Origin: Atrina japonica
Taxonomy: Eukaryota > Mollusca > Bivalvia > Pterioida > Pinnidae
Assembly (NCBI GenBank): GCA_030159075.1
Contig: BROG01000922.1
Coordinates: forward strand, 155,820 to 219,819
Length of the DNA stretch: 64,000 nucleotides
Direction of reading: 5' to 3'
The notes beneath the pieces were generated by a model, which saw only the letters and a list, made by a program, of their open reading frames with translations, did no database searches and was not told the origin of the DNA. Below, piece by piece: positions 12,001-21,224 of the stretch (position 1 is its first letter; each line of letters begins with the position of its first letter). The position numbers and the translations under genes were made by a program.

Positions 12001-15000
12001 GAGACAAAAGTTTGTCATTAGATCAAACATTCGGTGATAAGCATAAAAATCCGTCTGAAATAAATTTTCTGTTAACACATTTGTATACTGGGCTAACCTT
12101 TCCTAGTTAGCTTATAGTGTGGGATATTCTAGTGTAGCCTGCGCGAACCTTTGGATTTAGCATCATTTTCAAATGTAATAAAAGAGGAGGGGTACTTAGT
12201 TTCAGGAAATGCATCTATGTGCGTATCTACAAATACATATTTGCACAGAATTATCTCGAATTTATTGTCTATGGTCCAGCCTGTCTTAACATGTCAGATT
12301 ATGACAAAATTATTTCATCATTGTCGGAGATTGTTCCCTAAATGGTCAGGGGATTGCCCTTTGGTCCATGGAGTATCTCGACTCTATTCAGTGTGACTTC
12401 AGTTCCCGTTGGTATCTAACCCGATTTAGAGAGAAAGTTGGAAAGTTTATTTATGAAAGTTCGGTGGTTTCTTCTAGGGTACACTGTAACTTGTATCTCT
12501 CCTTCACCTTAAAACCTATGAAATATAACTGAAAGATAAAAGTTGTGTCGTTAAATATTTAACCTAAAAATATTATTTTTGCAGAGAAAAAATGCCCGGA
12601 CAAAACTCTGACTTACACCTACGGTAATCAGGAAATGCTATGCTACTACATAACTAACGTATCAGGAACTGTGGATGAAATGTCTGACGAATGTGCAGCT
12701 CTCCATACAGGTGGTCAACTGGCCATAATACCGGATGAAGGTGCTTTATTCATCATCGAAGAGACCTTTCTGAGTTTCTTGTACGTACCGTATGACATTA
12801 TTATTATATATTAATTCAGTTCGCTAATAAATAAGTTTGCAAAATATCTTCGATGTTAAAGGGCGAAGATTACCAGGATGGGACAAAAAATTTCAGTTGA
12901 GCTGCATTCGTCTTTTTCAGCCGTATATTGTCTGTCTTAAAATACTAGTTAAAACGAGATATCAACCAAATTTAGCCGAACTTGGCACCGAGATGTTATC
13001 ATATAACGTCTTGTCAAAATATTATAGACTTCTTATTTCATTTGTTTCTGACAATTGTATCGTCTAAATCTCATGATTTAAATCATGATTTGTCAAAGTA
13101 GATCTGACGATTGTTGTTGAAAGTTCTTACTTTGTTTCACTGTGTGAAATGTTATGTTGCCTTTTCGTTGGCGGTTGTTGAGACGCGTGAACCAATTTTG
13201 ACGAGGATTCTTTCCCCGCGTATTTCTTTTGGACTCGACTGTGGACTCAAGGCGGGTGTGACCTGTCGACAGTGGATGCTTACTCCTTTTGGTACCTGAT
13301 CCCACCTCTTAGTTTCCAGTGTTTGTTCATTTTTGCCGGATTTGAACCTGTGTCCTGGACGTACTGAAGATTTATACTTTGGTATCTGAGATGTTTTTTA
13401 TAGAAGAAATTCACACGGCTGCTTTCTTTTGCTATATTTTATTAAAATATTCTCAGGGACATTAACAAGTTGATAGAAATGTTAGTCTCATATTGTCATC
13501 AACAAAAGGTTGAGTTAAAGAATATAATCTGAATTATATATGGTTTCATTTGAATATGACTGATTAATAAATCCTACGAAAGTTAAAGCACACAATTGCA
13601 CGAGTTTAATGTATCTTGAAAGATGTTGTTTCACATTCTGTGACGGTTTTATGCTAATTCACAAGTTCTGGGTTTATAAACGTACGTGAAAATCCGTCTT
13701 CTTACGCATCATGCCCGAACTTTTAAATTACGTTAGCTGTGTATTTGTATATGTACCTAACTGACAACCCTGTATGTTTTCAACCAATGACATGAAATTC
13801 ATAGGTACACATTTCAGAAGGAAATTAGCCCCCAATAAATCTTCGACATACGAAACGAATCATTTGTGTATTGATAATGTAGTCCTTGTTGAAACTAACT
13901 GAAAGCATGTTGTTTATTTCAGAATTGTTGAGATATTATAGACAATACCAAAATCAATATGTTTACAAAAGACGCCAAAATAATTTGCTCAAAACGATTG
14001 TTTCTGTCAATGAGACTTTATCAGATGAGCCCTCTGGTTTAATATAATACAATTATGGATTGATAGCCGAGGTCAATATTGCTTTTCTTGTCAAAATTAC
14101 ACCATATTCATTCAACTGTTTTATTATATAATAATCCTACAATGTAATTAACAACCAGAGTTTCCAAAAGTGTAAAAGGGAATTTCCATATTCTATTTTT
14201 AGAAATAATATTCGCTGGTTTTCCATAGAATATGTATATATATTATGAAGGGTTAAATGCCGGCTTATCCAATCAGAACCCATTTATTATTAATTTATAC
14301 AATATAAATATTATAAACATAATACCAAAGTTATAATGCTCAAGAATATATCGTTTCTGTAAATTAGACATCATCATCAGTTGAGCTTCAATTTGAAAAA
14401 TATGTGTATTTTCTAAAGTGAAAGTTGTATCATACAAGACCATAACAGTAACCACTGTAAAAAAAAAAATTCTTAGCTTTCGAAAATTTTTGAATTGCAA
14501 TGGTGTTACCACTACGAAATATTAATTTATTATAAGTTGAACGGCTGGTACCGAAATACAAGGTACTAGGTTTTTTGTATACCCTCGGGGACTCAAACGG
14601 TCTACCAATATTTTGGAGTAAATGTATGTTACCAAGATAAATCGTTTGAATTAAACTGCAACATTAAAAGTAATTAACAACCAGTTCCGTGATATAAATC
14701 AATACATTGTCCACATTTACCTAACGAAAGTTCTACTACATCATTTAAACTAAATTACTCATCCATGGGACCTGATCCCACCTCTGGACTTCCAGGGGTC
14801 CGTGGTTGTCCATTATTCACCAGATTTGTGTATAAAATATAAAAAATTCAGATACCAAAGTATAAATCAACAGGATGTCCAGGACATAGATACAAATCCG
14901 GTAAAAATGGACAAACACGGACCTCTGGAAACCAAGAGGTGGGATCAGGTGCCATGGAGGAGTAAGCATCCCCTGTCGACCGGTCACACCCGCGTGAGTC

Positions 15001-16046
15001 CACAGTCAAGTCCAATGAAACACGTGAGGAGTGTATCCTCGTCACAATTGGTACAGACGTCTCAACAACCGCCAACGGAAAGGCAACTCAACATTTCACT
15101 TAGTGAAACAGAGTAGTCGCAAACAAGACTATTATACCGACCATAAAATTTGCAGAACATTGATATTAAACGCGGTTTTCGATATCCCTGTGTCAATAAT
15201 TTGTCAGTGAGTAGTTTACCTCTGTATATGAAATCTTCATATGTTGTACACGCCCTGGCATATCGGATCATTTGTGAAATATAAACTCCATATGCAGGTG
15301 ACTGAGGGATATTACTACTTAAATTTGGAAAAATTACGATGGGAAAGCCGAAATCGTCGCGTTTATCGTATAGCTTAGTTGCTAATTTCCCGTCTGTGTT
15401 TATATTAAGTAAAATGTCTAAGTATGAAGCGTGTGTACTTGATTCTGTTGTATCTTTAATTTCTAGTTCGTTCTGATATATCGCATTGACATATGTATGA
15501 AAATTGTCATTATTAATTGACAAAACGTCGTCGATATATCTAAATGTCAAATTAAAGGACACCGCTAACTTTTTCTTCTTTTGATTCAGCAGTTTCTGAA
15601 TGAAGTCTGCTTCGTATGAATAAAGGAACAGGTTTGCCAATAAAGGAGCACATTTGGTTCCTATAGGAATGCGTTTTTAATATCCTGATGATTTACACTT
15701 TGGTATCTGAGATTTTAATATTTTATATTAACTGCAAAAATCTGTCAACAACAAGCAGTGATGCCTTTTCTTTCAGTATTATTTTGTATGGATAATGGTG
15801 TAAAATGTAATTGTATTGTTGTTTACTTGCAGTGACACATTTTACATAGGAGTTGGTGATTCTGTCGCTGAAGGGCGATACATCAACTCGGATGGCGAAG
15901 ACCAACTCTACACAAACTGGGCACCAAATGAGCCTAATGATCACAACAGTTCAGAAGACTGTGTTGAAATGGCCACAGGAAGCCTTGGGCTAGAGTGGTT
16001 TGATAAATCATGTACCGATAACTATTTCGGCTTTTGCTCTGTTTGA
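9024..16046 (+). CDS. Type II membrane C-type lectin-like gene, four exons
   Basis: Four exons with canonical sites and matching phases: 9024-9051 (donor A|GTAAGT), 9944-10033 (TTTTCAG| ... GCAG|GTACAG), 12585-12780 (TTTGCAG| ... TT|GTACGT) and 15833-16046 (CTTGCAG| ... TGA). Coding length is 528 nt, giving 175 residues. The predicted protein has a ~9-residue cytoplasmic N-terminus, one membrane segment (IFLIIAVVIFGIFTI), a short basic stalk (EKRR), then a single C-type lectin domain of about 130 residues. Domain landmarks are CPDKTLTY, DECAALHTGGQLAII, the EPN tripeptide (mannose-type Ca2+ site), WFDKSC in place of the usual WND, and the terminal YFGFC. The full Cys set for two domain disulfides is present. 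Such proteins bind glycans at the cell surface, often in recognition or immunity; the ligand is not inferable. Introns contain SINE, ribozyme and PLE insertions. Confidence 0.85.
9291..9425 (+). repeat. SINE, 5'-truncated (intron 1 of lectin gene)
   Basis: Matches the conserved central part (CACGCTAAAGAACCCTCACT, then GAATTTGAAGCCCTTC, then GGTGACGTCTCC) and the GTTAAACAACAA tail of the SINE at 19.4 kb. The tRNA-like head is missing. Confidence 0.75.
9736..9935 (-). mobile_element. Hammerhead-bearing small repeat, copy 1
   Basis: Contains the conserved flank TATTATAAACGTAATACCAA, the ribozyme (annotated separately) and the downstream family sequence GGTATCATACAAGGCCAAAT through ATAGCCGAAATCCGTCTAA. 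The match stops there, so the unit is truncated compared with the ~350-bp repeat at 61.0-61.4 kb. It lies in intron 1 of the lectin gene, antisense to it. Confidence 0.8.
9773..9818 (-). ncRNA. Type I hammerhead ribozyme, intact core
   Basis: Read on the minus strand: stem I 5' side GCTCAA, core CTGATGA, stem II GTC-loop-GAC, core GAAA, a short stem III (ACG/CGT around ATAT), cleavage triplet GTC, then stem I 3' side TTGAGC. All invariant core positions (CUGANGA, GAAA, C17) are present. The base pair next to the core in stem II is A-A, which may weaken it. Short stem III and open stem I are typical of hammerheads in animal retroelements. Self-cleavage is predicted after GTC. Confidence 0.88.
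9944..10033 (+). CDS. Lectin gene exon 2 (transmembrane segment)
   Basis: Ninety bases between TTTTATTTTCAG and GCAG|GTACAG. The exon encodes a strongly hydrophobic run followed by RLIEKRR, which is consistent with a signal-anchor membrane segment. Confidence 0.8.
10034..11039. other. Lectin intron 2, proximal part
   Basis: AT-rich intron sequence. No repeat family or exon was recognised apart from the tandem array that follows. Confidence 0.45.
11040..11960. repeat. Degenerate tandem repeat, ~145-160 bp units
   Basis: Units contain TTGTTATCTCTATTTTT-CAGAAAGT, GGGATCTT, TTGACAT-AGGTT, GTCTAGTT, TTCATTTTCAG and GGCCATCTTGGATTTTGAC. The TTGTTATC anchor falls near 11058, 11212, 11368, 11512, 11673 and 11818. 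Copies are strongly diverged but the order of blocks is constant. The array lies in intron 2 of the lectin gene; the short ORFs across it are not genes. Confidence 0.8.
11961..12584. other. Lectin intron 2, distal part
   Basis: No feature recognised. The sequence ends in the polypyrimidine tract and acceptor of exon 3. Confidence 0.4.
12585..12780 (+). CDS. Lectin gene exon 3 (first half of lectin domain)
   Basis: 196 bases, open throughout. The exon carries CPDKTLTY, the LCYY core and DECAALHTGGQLAIIPDE, the typical first half of a C-type lectin fold with the WIGL-like part left for exon 4. Confidence 0.85.
13150..13394 (+). mobile_element. Solo PLE-1 3' tail (intron 3 of lectin gene)
   Basis: Begins in the coding end of the RT (CACTGTGTGAAATGTTATGTTGCC is diverged) and continues with TTGGCGGTTGTTGAGACGCG, GGCGGGTGTGACCTGTCGAC and the terminal ACTTTGGTATCTGAGATG. 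It is in the same orientation as the host gene. Confidence 0.8.
13987..14030 (-). ncRNA. Decayed hammerhead motif
   Basis: Stem I, the GAAA block and the TTGAGC side are recognisable, but the core reads CTGATAA instead of CTGATGA. This loses the invariant G8, so it is predicted inactive. Confidence 0.6.
14290..14612 (-). mobile_element. Hammerhead-bearing small repeat, copy 2 (decayed ribozyme)
   Basis: Carries the family flank AATATTATAAACATAATACC and the downstream part through GGTACTAGG and CTCGGGGACTCAAACGGTCT, so most of the unit is present. The ribozyme at 14338-14386 keeps CTGATGA and GAAA but has lost stem II and the stem III/cleavage triplet. It starts 351 bp after the decayed motif at 13987, close to the 350-bp period seen at 61 kb, although the sequence between is not clearly alike. 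Confidence 0.7.
14757..15716 (-). mobile_element. PLE-1 copy B, 5'-truncated, with inverted tail pieces at both ends
   Basis: The minus-strand body (15672-14853) holds the RT C-terminal part and the full 3' tail ending at GATACCAAAGTATAAATC (plus-strand view). Directly left, 14757-14835 is a tail fragment in the opposite orientation. Directly right of the truncated 5' end, 15680-15716 is the terminal piece of another tail (TTTACACTTTGGTATCTGAG), again opposite. Such inverted partial copies are usual for PLE insertions. The element lies in intron 3 of the lectin gene, 117 bp before exon 4. Confidence 0.85.
15062..15640 (-). CDS. Partial Penelope-type reverse transcriptase (PLE-1 copy B)
   Basis: Open reading of 192 residues covering the RT from just after the GIPMGTN block (lost) to the natural stop. 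It contains the catalytic FRYIDDVLSINNDN, then ELEIKDTTESSTHASYLDIL, YDKRDDFGFPIV, YGVYISQMIRYARAC, FCKFYGRYNSL and the terminal LSVGGC. N-terminal RT blocks and any endonuclease are missing, so it cannot be an active element by itself. There is no endonuclease domain after the RT. Confidence 0.85.
   Translation of the reverse strand: MANLFLYSYEADFIQKLLNQKKKKLAVSFNLTFRYIDDVLSINNDNFHTYVNAIYQNELEIKDTTESSTHASYLDILLNINTDGKLATKLYDKRDDFGFPIVIFPNLSSNIPQSPAYGVYISQMIRYARACTTYEDFIYRGKLLTDKLLTQGYRKPRLISMFCKFYGRYNSLVCDYSVSLSEMLSCLSVGGC
15833..16046 (+). CDS. Lectin gene exon 4 (second half of lectin domain)
   Basis: 214 bases ending in TGA. The exon encodes FYIGVGDSVAEGRY, TNWAPNEPND with the EPN motif, EDCVEMA and WFDKSCTDNYFGFC. 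The acceptor is TTACTTGCAG. Confidence 0.92.
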
Positions 16047-16110
16047 ACAAATACTATCAAGCGCTATTCGAGTGTATTTTTCCTTTGCAAAATGGGTCAT
16101 ATAGCATTTG

Positions 16111-16116
16111 ATTAAA
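16111..16116 (+). terminator. Possible polyadenylation signal of the lectin gene
   Basis: ATTAAA about 65 nt after the stop codon, followed by T/G-rich sequence. There is no AATAAA nearer. Confidence 0.4.
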
Positions 16117-16269
16117 ATATTTTGGCAACTGAATGTGTTTAGTGTTCATTGTTTTTGGTTTAGTTTACACGTATAGTAGGAAGAAGGAACGACAATTTTT
16201 GCCAGTACAATTTTAATGTATTACCTATATTTTAAACTCGTCCAACTAAAGTAAGAGTTCACCCCGCCA

Positions 16270-16650
16270 TATGAATTTTACAACTAGGTATTTTCGCTAT
16301 CCAGAGTTGCCACCAGATATCGATTGTGGTGTCATTTGTTTGTGCAAAACAATTAGAAATTATCAATTGCGACGGCATTACTCGTTTGAAAATGACGTTG
16401 TTTTCTCACTTAAAGACATGACGTCACAATTGCTGCCTCCAGATATTGGAGATAATGCTAAGTAACGAAAATACAGAACTAGGTATCAATTGCGGTATCA
16501 TTTGTTTGTGCATAAAATGATGTTATCAATTTTGAAGTCATGTTTGTGTGAAATTGACGTTGTTTTATCGCGTTGACATGACGTCATAATTGAAACCAGC
16601 TGACATGGGAGATAACTCTTACTAACGAATAGACAGAATACTAAGCCGGA
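16270..16650. repeat. Two-copy direct duplication
   Basis: The blocks GGTATCAATTGCGG-type, TGTCATTTGTTTGTGCA, GACGTTGTTTT, GACATGACGTCA and GGAGATAA-CT occur twice, about 200 bp apart (first copy from about 16290, second from about 16482). Downstream of the lectin gene; an ORF across it is not a gene. Confidence 0.6.
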
Positions 16651-16671
16651 AGAACATTTCATTGGCAAGAG

Positions 16672-16716
16672 AATGTACTTGAATGGAGGCGTTAAACAAC
16701 AGGCAATACACCAACA
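16672..16716 (+). repeat. SINE 3' end fragment
   Basis: GTACTTGAATGGAGGCGTTAAACAACA resembles the SINE 3' end (TTGAGTGGGACGTTAAACAAC) with the rest missing. Confidence 0.5.
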
Positions 16717-16949
16717 AAACTCTAGCGGTCAGGAACCAATAGTCTACTAATGCATGATTTCGGCTATTATATCAGATTTTTAAATTTTTTGTTTAGATAA
16801 ATCACCAGATGGTGGACATTTTTTTCTCAAACAGAAAGAAAAAATATTGTCGTTATATATACTCAGAAATTTTGAAATAAATGTAAAATTACTGGGCAAC
16901 TGGACTAGTGAATAAAGGAATTTCACTGGTCAAAGAAACTTTTTACTGG

Positions 16950-16956
<7 letters not shown>

Positions 16957-17038
<82 letters not shown>
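16957..17038. repeat. (TA)n microsatellite
   Basis: TA dinucleotides broken once by ACATA. Confidence 0.97.
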
Positions 17039-17041
<3 letters not shown>

Positions 17042-17264
17042 ATTTAAATGAAATGGAAAGTTAAGGGTCATTTTAACCAGTTTGTAGATAGATTTCACAG
17101 GAATGTTCTTAAATTCACGGTTTTCTTGTAAGACCGATGAGTTTCAAAAACTCTGCATACTAAAGACGAAATAACACCATAGCCGGCTACGGCTTCCAGA
17201 CCAGTACATCTAGAACTTACAAATTATCTCACGTTGCACATTAATATCTGAATTTACCCTAACC

Positions 17265-17530
17265 TACCTGATGACATTTTCACCGAGCTTGAACTTTTCA
17301 CGGAACACGAAATGTTTCCATGGAACATTTGCGATTGGTGTGACATGCTGGCAGAGGACGCTGACTCTTTCCAGACACCTGAGACTATCCTGTTTGGAAA
17401 AAAATTTTCTTCATGTTGAGACCATTGTCTATCTGATTTTTCGTCGTCTTATTGACTTTGAGTTTCGATTATCCATTGGTACTTTTCAATTTTTACTTTA
17501 TTATGTCATTTACTAACTTTTGAATTCAGG
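17265..17530 (+). mobile_element. Solo 3' tail of Penelope-like element family 2 (PLE-2)
   Basis: Matches the non-coding end of the PLE-2 copy at 44.1-43.8 kb: TTTTCACCGAGCTTGAAC, TTTCCATGGAACATTTGCGA, GGTGTGACATGC, GACGCTGACTC, GTTGAGACCAT, CGTCGTCTTATTGACTTGAG-type and ATTATCCATTGGTAC. No RT sequence is attached. Confidence 0.75.
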
Positions 17531-17544
17531 GTTTCATATAAAAT

Positions 17545-17840
17545 TCTAAATATTATAAACATAATACCAAAGTTATAATGCTCAAGACGATATCGTTTCT
17601 GTCAATGAGACTTCATCAGTTGAGCTCCAATTTGAAAAGTATGTGTATTTTCTAAAGATAAAGTGGTATCATACAAGGCCAAATAATATCTCTAAAAGTA
17701 TAGCCGAAATCCGTCTAAGTGTAACCACTGTAAAAAAATGACTATCTTAGCTTTAGAAATTTTCGAATTTAAATGGTGTTAACAGTGCCAAATATTACTT
17801 TAGTATAAGATGAACAGCTGGTACCGAAATACTAGAGCGA
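17545..17840 (-). mobile_element. Hammerhead-bearing small repeat, copy 3
   Basis: Flank AATATTATAAACATAATACC, intact ribozyme, then GTATCATACAAGGCCAAATA, ATAGCCGAAATCCGTCTAAG, GTAACCACTGTAAAAAAA and GGTACCGAAATACTAG, after which the match ends. It represents roughly 290 bp of the ~350-bp unit. It is an isolated monomer. Confidence 0.85.
17580..17625 (-). ncRNA. Type I hammerhead ribozyme, intact core
   Basis: Same fold as at 9773-9818: stem I GCTCAA/TTGAGC, CTGATGA, stem II GTC/GAC closing a TCATT loop, GAAA, stem III ACG/CGT and the GTC cleavage triplet. The only difference from copy 1 is in the stem II loop, as expected for conservation of a fold rather than chance. Confidence 0.88.
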
Positions 17841-18024
17841 GTAATGACAATAGTAACGTGGAATTATCAATTGATAATTGGGGGGATTTTGGTTTTTTTT
17901 TTACTAAGGAATATACAGTTCCTTGTATTGAAATAGCAAAAAAGGGGGATTTTTTATGTTAATAGAAACACATTCTAATAATATCGTATTCAATATTGAT
18001 GAATGCATCTTTTTGTGAAAGATT

Positions 18025-18065
18025 CTTGAGTGGGGCGTTAAACAACTATAAACAAACAAAGAAAC
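18025..18065 (+). repeat. SINE 3' end fragment
   Basis: TTCTTGAGTGGGGCGTTAAAC followed by a CTATAAACAAACAAA tail, identical in kind to the ends of the longer SINE copies. Confidence 0.65.
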
Positions 18066-19445
18066 GAGATGCATGGGAACTAATCAAAATATTTTTAGAC
18101 AATCTGAACCTTAATTTGTTGTGTGGAGTAAACAAATAAAATCTATATTTTTGTGGCGTATATCTACTTTGTGGCCCAAGGTAAACTGGAAGAAATATAA
18201 GGAAATGCAAGATGTAAATGGCGCATGATTAAAACAAAGGGGTCAATGGGTCACATCACTCAACTGCACTCTGTTGGTTCTTTCAAATTAGTATAATACT
18301 TCTTGGGAGTGGAGGAAATTTAAAAAAGAATGAAAATGACAAAGTTTGGAAAGATGTCATAAACATGTCAAAGATTAATTTCCCAATTTATTCCAAAACA
18401 GGAAATTCAATCATGTAAATCACTCGGGTGCAATTACTTTATCAACCCATGGAGAAGTTCCAGAGAAGATTTTCAAAGAGGGCTACCCTCTGAGACCTGA
18501 TTTACCCCACCTGGAATTCACATCAGAGTCGATCTGGTAAAAAAAATTGGAAGGTGATACTGGGTACTTACTCCCTTTAAAGTTTCATCAAAGTACCTTC
18601 AGCGGTTTTGAAGAAGATGAGAGTGTGAAAAGTTAGCCCCTTATGAGCTGTCGTTAGTGCAAAATTTACATCTACATTTTATGTAATAATATATCCTATA
18701 TATCCCAAGAGATCACCTGAATGTATGCGTATAATTGCAAAAAACTTGCCAAATGTAACCAGTTATTATCGCTTGTTTACAGTCCGTCATGACTCCATTG
18801 TAAATTTTACCGAAAAATGTCGAGTTCCAAAGAAGCACGTGTGATTGGAAGTTAATATACATTCTATTCTTATTATGTCCCCCAAAAGAAGTGTGTTTAC
18901 TCCGTTTCTTCTTTTTCTTATTCTTATTATTCTATCTTCTTCCGCGAAATTAACACTTAAACGTAGATATATTTGAAACCGCTTGACCGATCCTTACCAA
19001 CTTCACATAGATATTACAGATGGTCGGTTGCACTGTATCTAATTTTCCATTGTCCGGAGAGAAGTCACATGACCGAGAAGTGGCTCCTGATTGGTCCAAC
19101 ACTTAATTCCTCTTCTGTCTTTCTGTGCTTAACTTGTTCGCACGTTTTCTTAGAAACAACTGGGTATGCAGATGCACTACGTATTCGATGTCATCAAATA
19201 TGACATCTTTGACAAATAGTGCCTTCTCAATGGTCAAAATTTGTCCACACGTTTTCTCTGAAAATACTGGACGGACTGAAATGAAACTTCATATTATTAT
19301 AGGTTTGGGTGTGCAAATGTGGACAATGTATGATGTGGCGTCATTAAAAGATGACGTCTTGGCATACCAAGGCTTCTGATTGGTCAAAAATTCAACATTG
19401 TATGATTTTGATGAAATTTGGATATGGGTATTCAGAGATTGTGAT
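18066..19445. other. No gene recognised
   Basis: A CT-rich patch (18900-18950) followed by GAAACCGCTTGACCGATCC and repeated 'TGATTGGTC' and 'CACACGTTTTCT' phrases between 19080 and 19390 suggests an old repeat, but no family could be named. Confidence 0.4.
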
Positions 19446-19715
19446 TTCAACAGAACCCGCCTGGCTCAGTGGGTAGCACGGTTGATCGTGACTTCGAGTG
19501 CAGCAAACGGCAGGTTGGTTTCCTGTCTTTCGGATGAGAAATTAAAAACCGAGTTCCCGTGTAACAGTAGGTGTCGGCACGTTAAAGAACTCTCACTGCT
19601 AACTGGCCGCAAGAGTCGAGCATAAGCCAGAATTTGAAGCCCTTCACCGTCATTTGGTGACGTTTCCATATGAATGATATAGTCTTGAGTGGGACGTTTA
19701 ACAACAATTATCAAA
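19446..19715 (+). repeat. tRNA-derived SINE, near full length
   Basis: The head has a tRNA-like A box (CTGGCTCAGTGGGTAGCACG) and a degenerate B box (TGACTTCGAGTGC). The conserved middle is GGTGTCGGCACGTTAAAGAA, then GAATTTGAAGCCCTTCACCG, then GGTGACGTTTCC. The 3' end is TTGAGTGGGACGTTTAACAA. Four other copies in the window share the middle and tail. It may belong to one of the invertebrate SINE superfamilies with a conserved central domain, but this was not tested. Confidence 0.85.
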
Positions 19716-20164
19716 AAAGCGATTTCAATAATTTGGGTTTGGTGCTGTTTACGACAAACCATGCCTTCTGGCTAATTGGGTGTGTCATGCCTCCAGGGGA
19801 CGGTAACTCCTTCCTGGCTCTATCACCTTTGGGATTCGCAATTGTTGAGACATTTTATTCGTTGTGTTCTTATGAACTTGATTTTTATAGTTCTGATCCT
19901 TTAAAATAAGGTATTTTTATTCTTTTTCTTAAATGTTTTCTATTTGGTGATTTTTTTCATTGATTTCCTTTTACATTTTTTCATTTACATGTTTTATATT
20001 TTTTATTGGAGGCGTTGTTTTATTGGGTATGCTTTATTTCAATTTTTTTATGTTCCCGGCAAAATAAAGGGTATCGACACTTTCTAATCAATTTTCCCAT
20101 ATTGTGTAAATATGGGGAAATGCGGGTTCGTAAGAGCTACTGTAAACATGGACTGATCTTTAGC
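19716..20164. other. No feature recognised
   Basis: T-rich tract at 19910-20050, otherwise without recognisable content. Confidence 0.4.
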
Positions 20165-20592
20165 TACCATATTTATATTTGATACCTAAACTTTATAAAA
20201 CCCCATATAAGGAAATGTTCTTCCAAACCTTTATCTTTACTCCTTATCAAGATATTGAAAGCCGTTAAGGAGACACTTCAGCAATACTGTACAGTTGCCT
20301 ATTCCAGAAGCAGAGCAAATCTGATGTGGATACATACAAATTCTAAACAACTTTTAGAAAACTTGAAGGCCCCGATTTTTCTCAAATTCACAGTATCAAT
20401 ACATGCGACATATTTTATTTGAACATGACTGTCGACTCCCGGCGGGTGTGACCGGTGGACAGGGTATGCTTACTCCTCCATGGCACCTGATCCCACCTCT
20501 TGGTTTTCTGAGGTCCGTGTCGGTCCATTTTTACCAGATTTGTATCTATAACCTGGACGTCCTAAAAATTTATACTTTGGTATCTGAAGTAT
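20165..20592 (+). mobile_element. PLE-1 copy C with large internal deletion
   Basis: Plus-strand RT blocks (ACTTTATAAAACCCCATATA, CTCCTTATCAAGATATTGAA, CAGCAATACTGTACAGTTGC, corresponding to the SGSSK...KILTAV and QYCTVAYSRS part) run from about 20190 to 20400. They are then joined directly to the 3' tail at 20403 (TTGAACATGACTGTCGACTC to ACTTTGGTATCTGAAG). About 1 kb encoding the catalytic half of the RT is absent. Non-functional. Confidence 0.8.
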
Positions 20593-21179
20593 TTTATATA
20601 TGTAACGAAAGTACTATCCAGACTTTTAAACCGGGAATGGTTAAAGGTTCTAACTTCTATGTCTAGTTCTCTAATATGTTTGACTGTTATGGGAACATAA
20701 GTGAGAAATTCGTACAATTTCGAATACTTTTTAAGATAAAAATAAAGCTTAAAGACGGTACTAAAGCTCTGTTAATGTAACTAACAATTATGAAAATTAA
20801 TGACATTTACAATACTAGAAGTTAATACGATTTCCTCTTGAACAAAACAAATAGAACGGGATATTTGTTTTAAACAAATTCCCCAGGGTCCCTCGAAATG
20901 TAGGTCTCGTTTACTCGTAATTGTTATTGTAATTGTACTCTAAGGGAATTGTACGTATTGTTAAGAAGTACGTTTTTAGAATCGTGATCGCTTCTGACAT
21001 TAATGTGCATAACGATTAAAATTAAGTAGTGGTCTCTATATTCAAAAATTTGAAATGTCTTTTATTGAAAATTTATAAAATATTAAAATTTAGAAATCTT
21101 TTAGTGTTCAAAAGTTTTATACGATAAAACTGTTCAGTTGTTACGTAGAAAAGATATAGTTTATCTTATACCGCCACGA
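20593..21179. other. No feature recognised
   Basis: AT-rich DNA with no recognisable gene or repeat. Confidence 0.45.
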
Positions 21180-21224
21180 TATAAATATTACAAACATAAT
21201 ACCAAAGTTATAATGATGATATTT
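21180..21224 (-). repeat. Hammerhead-repeat flank, cut by a Polinton-like element
   Basis: TATTACAAACATAATACCAA AGTTATAATG is the flank found next to each ribozyme. The ribozyme itself is missing because element X begins at 21225. Confidence 0.7.

Noticed and set aside
15816..15832. Lectin ORF extended upstream into 15816
   Set aside because: The upstream codons are intronic (polypyrimidine tract and acceptor at 15831-15832).
19446..19520. tRNA gene
   Set aside because: A and B boxes are recognisable but no cloverleaf could be formed and the sequence continues as a SINE.
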